From Nemophila menziesii (Eukaryota; Streptophyta; Magnoliopsida; Boraginales; Hydrophyllaceae): DNA of 64,000 nt. Location of the stretch: NCBI GenBank assembly GCA_029959085.1, contig JARWIR010000010.1:9941001-10005000 (forward strand), written 5' to 3'. This document shows positions 59,965-64,000 of this stretch, piece after piece. A program made the position numbers and the translations under genes. The stretch's first letter is position 1; every line of letters begins with the position of its first letter. The notes beneath the pieces were generated by a model. The model worked only from the letters and a program-made list of their open reading frames with translations, had not been told where the DNA came from and made no database searches.

Positions 59965-60752
59965 CAGTAAAAACTCGATAAATTAATACTCAATTATTTA
60001 ATAAACTCTCTAACATAATATTTGTTGCCGGTCCCGACTCGGGGATAGGGTGATAAAGTAATAATTTGCTAAAATTATAAGAATACATTTTTGATGATTC
60101 CTATAGACCCCAATTTAAATATAAATTAATAATTCCTTATATACTACATATTATATGAAATATTTTAGAAGGTTTTTTGAAAAATGACTTAATTGTCTTT
60201 TGTTTTTTTTTAAATTTATATTCATTAATGTCCATAAAGTAATACGGTCAAAGGTTATTATCTTTAATGTATCTCTCACTTTAACAATTCATTAAAGTGA
60301 CCATATCACTTTATGACCATATCCCATGTATTTTAAAGTGATACGGTCAAGAATTATTATCTTCAATAAATATAAATTATGTTAAGAATAAATGAAGGAT
60401 AATTTATATTCTTAAGACAATGCATATACAAGCACCATAAAGTGAATTATTATCTTCAATGTATCTCTCACTTTAAATTGGGGCCATTTATATTAAAAAA
60501 AAACTATAAACATTTAAAGCGAGAGATTGAAGAATTTTTTCAAATTAGACCATTCATTTGATACATGTTTGTATATGCATTGTATAATAATGAAGTGAAA
60601 GTTTGAATGGTATTTGTAAATTAGGTATTTCATTATAAGTTAATAAAATATTAATATATATACAAATTAATAATTATTAATTTATTGATTAATCAATAAC
60701 TCTTTTAATTAATAAATTTTGATGGTCGTATTAATATTTAGAGTTTTTACTG
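59965..60752. mobile_element. Emigrant/pogo-like MITE, 788 bp
   Basis: Ends cagtaaaaactcgataaatt (left) and, inverted, cagtaaaaactctaaatatt (right), flanked by TA on both sides. These termini resemble the Emigrant/Lemi1 family (cagtaaaacctctataaatt, from memory), a Tc1-mariner/pogo relative. Units I and II have the empty site gtatatagttag (about 45953 and 53503). The interior holds repeated aaagtgatacggtcaa words and no transposase. Confidence 0.9.
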
Positions 60753-60847
60753 TATACACAAAGCACAAGTAAAAATTAATAGTATATTTGCGCCAATTAA
60801 AATAGTAAAATAATGAAAACCAATTAACTAAGAAAATCCCATCACAC

Positions 60848-61200
60848 TCAGCGGAGGGCAACACTACAGACTGGATTCCATAACAACACATTTGGTTCCG
60901 GGAAGTAATCTGCCAAACACCTGACTTGGCTAGGTCCTACCAATTTATCATCCAATCCTTCAAATATATCTTCATCAACATCATCAATTGCCTCACTTTC
61001 AAACGTATCCACATTTTCCTCCTCGTCGCCTTTGATATCTTCCAGCATAAGAATGATATTATCAGAACAGAGTGATTGTGCGAAACTATATACGTCACAA
61101 TTGATGTTGTCGGGCCGTCTTTGTTTATCTCCACCTGTTTTAGGGCTAAGCACTTTTCTAATATGCTACATTTGTAATATTTCCTGTTTTGATTCAATAA
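60848..61200 (-). pseudogene. WRKY transcription factor fragment (group II, IIe-like)
   Basis: The minus strand reads NQNRKYYKCSILEKCLALKQ, then VEINKDGPTTSIVTYIVSHNH. This is the C-terminal half of a WRKY domain with its complete zinc-binding pattern C-x5-C-x23-H-x-H, as in group II, and KQVE...IVTY is closest to the WRKY22/27/29 type. The WRKYGQK half is missing. After a frameshift an acidic tail follows (EDIKGDEEENVDTFESEAIDDVDEDIFEGL), like the acidic C-terminus of IIe members, and ends at 60848. WRKY proteins bind W-box DNA; this piece cannot. Confidence 0.8.
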
Positions 61201-61295
61201 ATTAGTTCGAATTAAAAAAAATAATTAAAAATAAAAAAATTAATTAAAAGCAATAAAAAATTAATTAAAAATTATTTAAAAATTATTAAATTTTT

Positions 61296-61580
61296 AATTG
61301 AAAAGTAAATACGTATTTATTAAGTGAAAACATATTAATTTTTTAATAAAGAATTCATATTGGCTTTTAATACATAATAAAGACCAAATTCTAAATATCT
61401 TTAATTGAATTCCTTGAATAAATCAATTTATTAAATTATTAATTGAAAAGTAAATACGTATTTATTAAGTGAAAACATATTAAGTTTTTAATAAAGAATT
61501 CATATTGGCTTTTAATATGTAATAAAGACCAAATTCTAAATATCTTTAATTGAATTCCATGAATAAATAAATTTTTAAGA
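61296..61580. repeat. 145 bp tandem duplication
   Basis: aattgaaaagtaaatacgta starts at 61296 and again at 61441. The two copies are almost identical. Confidence 0.9.
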
Positions 61581-62746
61581 TTCTATTCTCCTACCTCAAG
61601 TTTGTATAATTTATAATTAATAATTCCACTATATGTTTACAATAAACATTTACTTATTTGTTATATGCACTCTTTACTCTAATGTTATATAATCTTCTAC
61701 ATTGATCAAATCAAATACTGATGCGAATTAACCATAACTTAACAAATGCAAACCAAAAAAACAACATAATAATATTATAGTTATAAGAGAAATTGTCATA
61801 TAATGGAAGATACAAAAAATGCATTATCAAAACTATCAACATAGAGGAACTAAAAAGTGGTTGAATGATTAAAAAATCTCAATAATCTAACCTTTTGCGA
61901 GTCTTATTTATATGAATCTTGAATTGAAATGTAATGACCACCAATCTATAAATTGAATATTGAATATATTACTTGACAGAGGATATTGAGATAATACATA
62001 ATACATAAAAAGAAGAGAGGATTAAGGTTATAGTGAAAAAATGATTATGTGATTATGTGAGAATTGAACAAGAGGAGTGGGTAGAATATATATGCTGACT
62101 AATATATTTCTATATTATTCTGTGTGAAATAAATGTGAAGGATGATAATGTTCGGTTTTGACAGCAAAAGAGATCGATATATGTGGTGGCGTTTGTTAGG
62201 GTTTTGATAATAAAAGTAACCGATAATATTATTTGTTACAGGATTGGAAAAACTATATAGATGAGATTTAAAAAAAAAATTAAAGTTATATGATTTGGCT
62301 TATTAATAGAAAATTAAAAATTAACGTTAAATTATATTTTATTAAATTTGTAAATACTATATATTGATGATTGATATTTAATATTTTTACTAATTAAAAA
62401 TATTTGATATATTAAATATTCTTCTATAATCTACGTAGAATTTATGTCTTTTTTGAATTTATATCATTTATTAATTATATATTAAATCTCAAAATTGTCC
62501 TAATATGCTTATATTTATAATGAAATAAAATATATACAAAAAAAAATTAATTGACTAATAATTTATGCTACGAAATTTCACAAATGGATAGTTACTAAAA
62601 ATATAAAATCGAGTTGCTAAAATATTGTAGATGTTTGATATATATTGTTATGAAATATTATATTAGTGTGTATTATTCAAGAGAAGTGGAGAGGCTTTGT
62701 AACTTCTCTAGTTTATTCTTTGTAACTCTTATATTTAATCCTATAT

Positions 62747-64000
62747 TGATGTCTCCCTATTTGTGATGATTTGATCTTAGTTGGAGACATCATTTTAGTG
62801 TTTTAGGAAAGTCTTTACTCGATTTTATCATGAATTATGACACTTTCCTATTTCGTGTCTTGATTCGATGATTTATTATTTTTAGAGTATATTGAGTTAA
62901 ATTTATTTATTTAGTGTGAAGTTTTAAAGATATAAAATTAATCAATTAGATGTCAAATCAATTATAAGAGATAAAGGAAAGGAGATTATGATGGGAATTG
63001 GAGATAAAGGAAAGAAAAGATAAGTATGGAAAGATAAGGTTGCCAAGTAAATCTGAATTCAAGCAGCCACGTCCATAAAAATAGTCATAAATCTAGTTTT
63101 ACTAGGAATTTTGAAGAATGGTCCGAAGCAAAGTTATAGAGCTTTCCGAGATGACCAGTTTCGATATAAAGAACGCGTCAATCGGAGTTGAAACGAATAA
63201 GTTACGACCAAAACAAAACAGCGTCAGATTATTACTTTTTCAATATTTTAGGGTTACGAATTAGAGTTGGGCTATAAGTCCAATTACTTGTCTTCTACTC
63301 CAAGAAAACGTTTTAGGGCTTCCTACACCCTTATAAATACATCATTAACCTTTGTAAAATCATCCTTGCTCAATTCTAAACCATAAATTAATTCTTAGTC
63401 ATTCAAGAGAGCAAGATGACATTCATGTATCTTTATATTAGTTTATTTCCTTCAGGTATGAACTAATTTTCCCATAGCTTGGGTTTTGCATTATGTATAA
63501 TCTATGAATTCTATTTTCTTTCTATCTAAGTTTCTTTGGGAATTATATGTTTTAAATTGATTCCAGCTGCTTAACCATATATTTGACTTATGTGCTTTGA
63601 TTTATTGTCTGTCTTAAACCTAATTAATTTAGGGCTTTGCCAAAAGTAGTTAGATGGTCAGTCGGAAGGGGTGTCTAATTATTGAAACACCACATAAACA
63701 TCTAGTGTACGAAATTAATCCTGACAAGATTTTCTTAACTAGATTGTCATTAGGGTTTATTTTAATCACCAAGCATCATTAGTAGGCCAGACTCATCAAG
63801 GAACCTAGTAGCGCATGAACATTCTATTTGAGTCCCCTCGTGATTGTGAGGTCGCCACCCTAGTTCGCTCTCTAGGGATAGGGGGAATTTAGAATCCTGA
63901 CTACTTATCTAAGAGCTATTATCTCCCTTATAAACTGAACTGATTGAAAGACTAGAAGGATTAGTGCATACTAGCAAAAGCTAAGCTATATTTTCTCATA
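62747..64000 (+). mobile_element. Athila-type LTR, 5' part (runs off the window)
   Basis: Starts tgatgtctccctatttgtga without a polypurine tract before it, so it is a 5' LTR or solo LTR rather than a 3' LTR. A TATA box (tataaata) lies at 63332-63339. It is closest to the LTR starts built into the tandem array at 29287 and 30051. The window ends before the LTR end. Confidence 0.85.
63332..63339 (+). promoter_or_regulatory. TATA box in the LTR at 62747
   Basis: tataaata, 585 bp into the LTR, in the context ccttataaatacat; compare 36130 and 43701. Confidence 0.55.

Larger units (their letters stand above)
60831..61600. other. Insert in unit III carrying a WRKY fragment
   Basis: Sequence absent from units I and II at the collinear place. 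The limits are approximate because the flanks have drifted. It contains the WRKY scrap (60848-61200) and a 145 bp tandem duplication. No terminal inverted repeats or clear target duplication are visible, so how it arrived is unknown. Confidence 0.55.
58850..62640 (-). repeat. WRC-gene repeat unit III (inverted)
   Basis: Reverse complement of units I and II: WRC gene at 58889-59490, upstream region at 61600-62640. It is split by an Emigrant-like MITE (59965-60752) and by a roughly 770 bp insert (60831-61600). It lacks the gag and LINE pieces, so the unit III break lies just past exon 2. Confidence 0.85.

Overview
The window is AT-rich plant nuclear DNA, built almost entirely of transposable elements and decayed gene fragments. 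The evidence is the Athila-type Ty3/gypsy retroelements, plant L1-type LINE pieces, Emigrant-like and Mutator-like MITEs, a Helitron, and fragments of WRKY, F-box/FBA and WRC-type genes. A eudicot is likely; the species cannot be told. I see no intact, convincingly functional host gene. The character is that of a repeat-rich heterochromatic interval.

Layout. 1-8706: the 3' part of Athila-like element A (broken pol, GC-rich palindromic minisatellite, broken 3' ORF, 3' LTR), inserted into an L1 ORF2 fragment that resumes at 8707. 9196-15898: a 4.2 kb duplicated module (alpha) flanked by two LTR-like direct repeats and carrying a 179 bp MITE with 9 bp target duplications. 16224-21481: a non-autonomous Helitron on the minus strand. 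21482-23580: unassigned. 23581-30640: two more copies of the module (gamma, delta), ending in a tandem array of about 766 bp units that incorporate the first 254 bp of an Athila-type LTR. 31000-34961: two tandem F-box/FBA pseudogenes on the minus strand. 35363-44692: element B, a complete-ended Athila-like element with two 1759 bp LTRs. It keeps gag and protease but has lost reverse transcriptase, RNase H and most of integrase. 44935-62640: three copies (two direct, one inverted) of a 3-4 kb unit containing a decayed two-exon WRC-domain gene. Two copies share a gypsy gag scrap and LINE pieces. The inverted copy is split by an Emigrant/pogo-like MITE and by a roughly 770 bp insert holding a group-II WRKY fragment. 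62747-64000: the start of another Athila-type LTR.

How it fits together. Because the segments are duplicated, empty and filled insertion sites can be compared inside this one window: MITE insertions in alpha and gamma, the Emigrant insertion in unit III, and the LTR fragment in delta. This gives internal evidence for element ends, target duplications and order of events. The most interesting features are the two Athila relatives, which share a hairpin and a recurrent polypurine motif but carry unrelated GC-rich minisatellites at the same position, the internally deleted gag-protease element, and the thrice-copied WRC gene.
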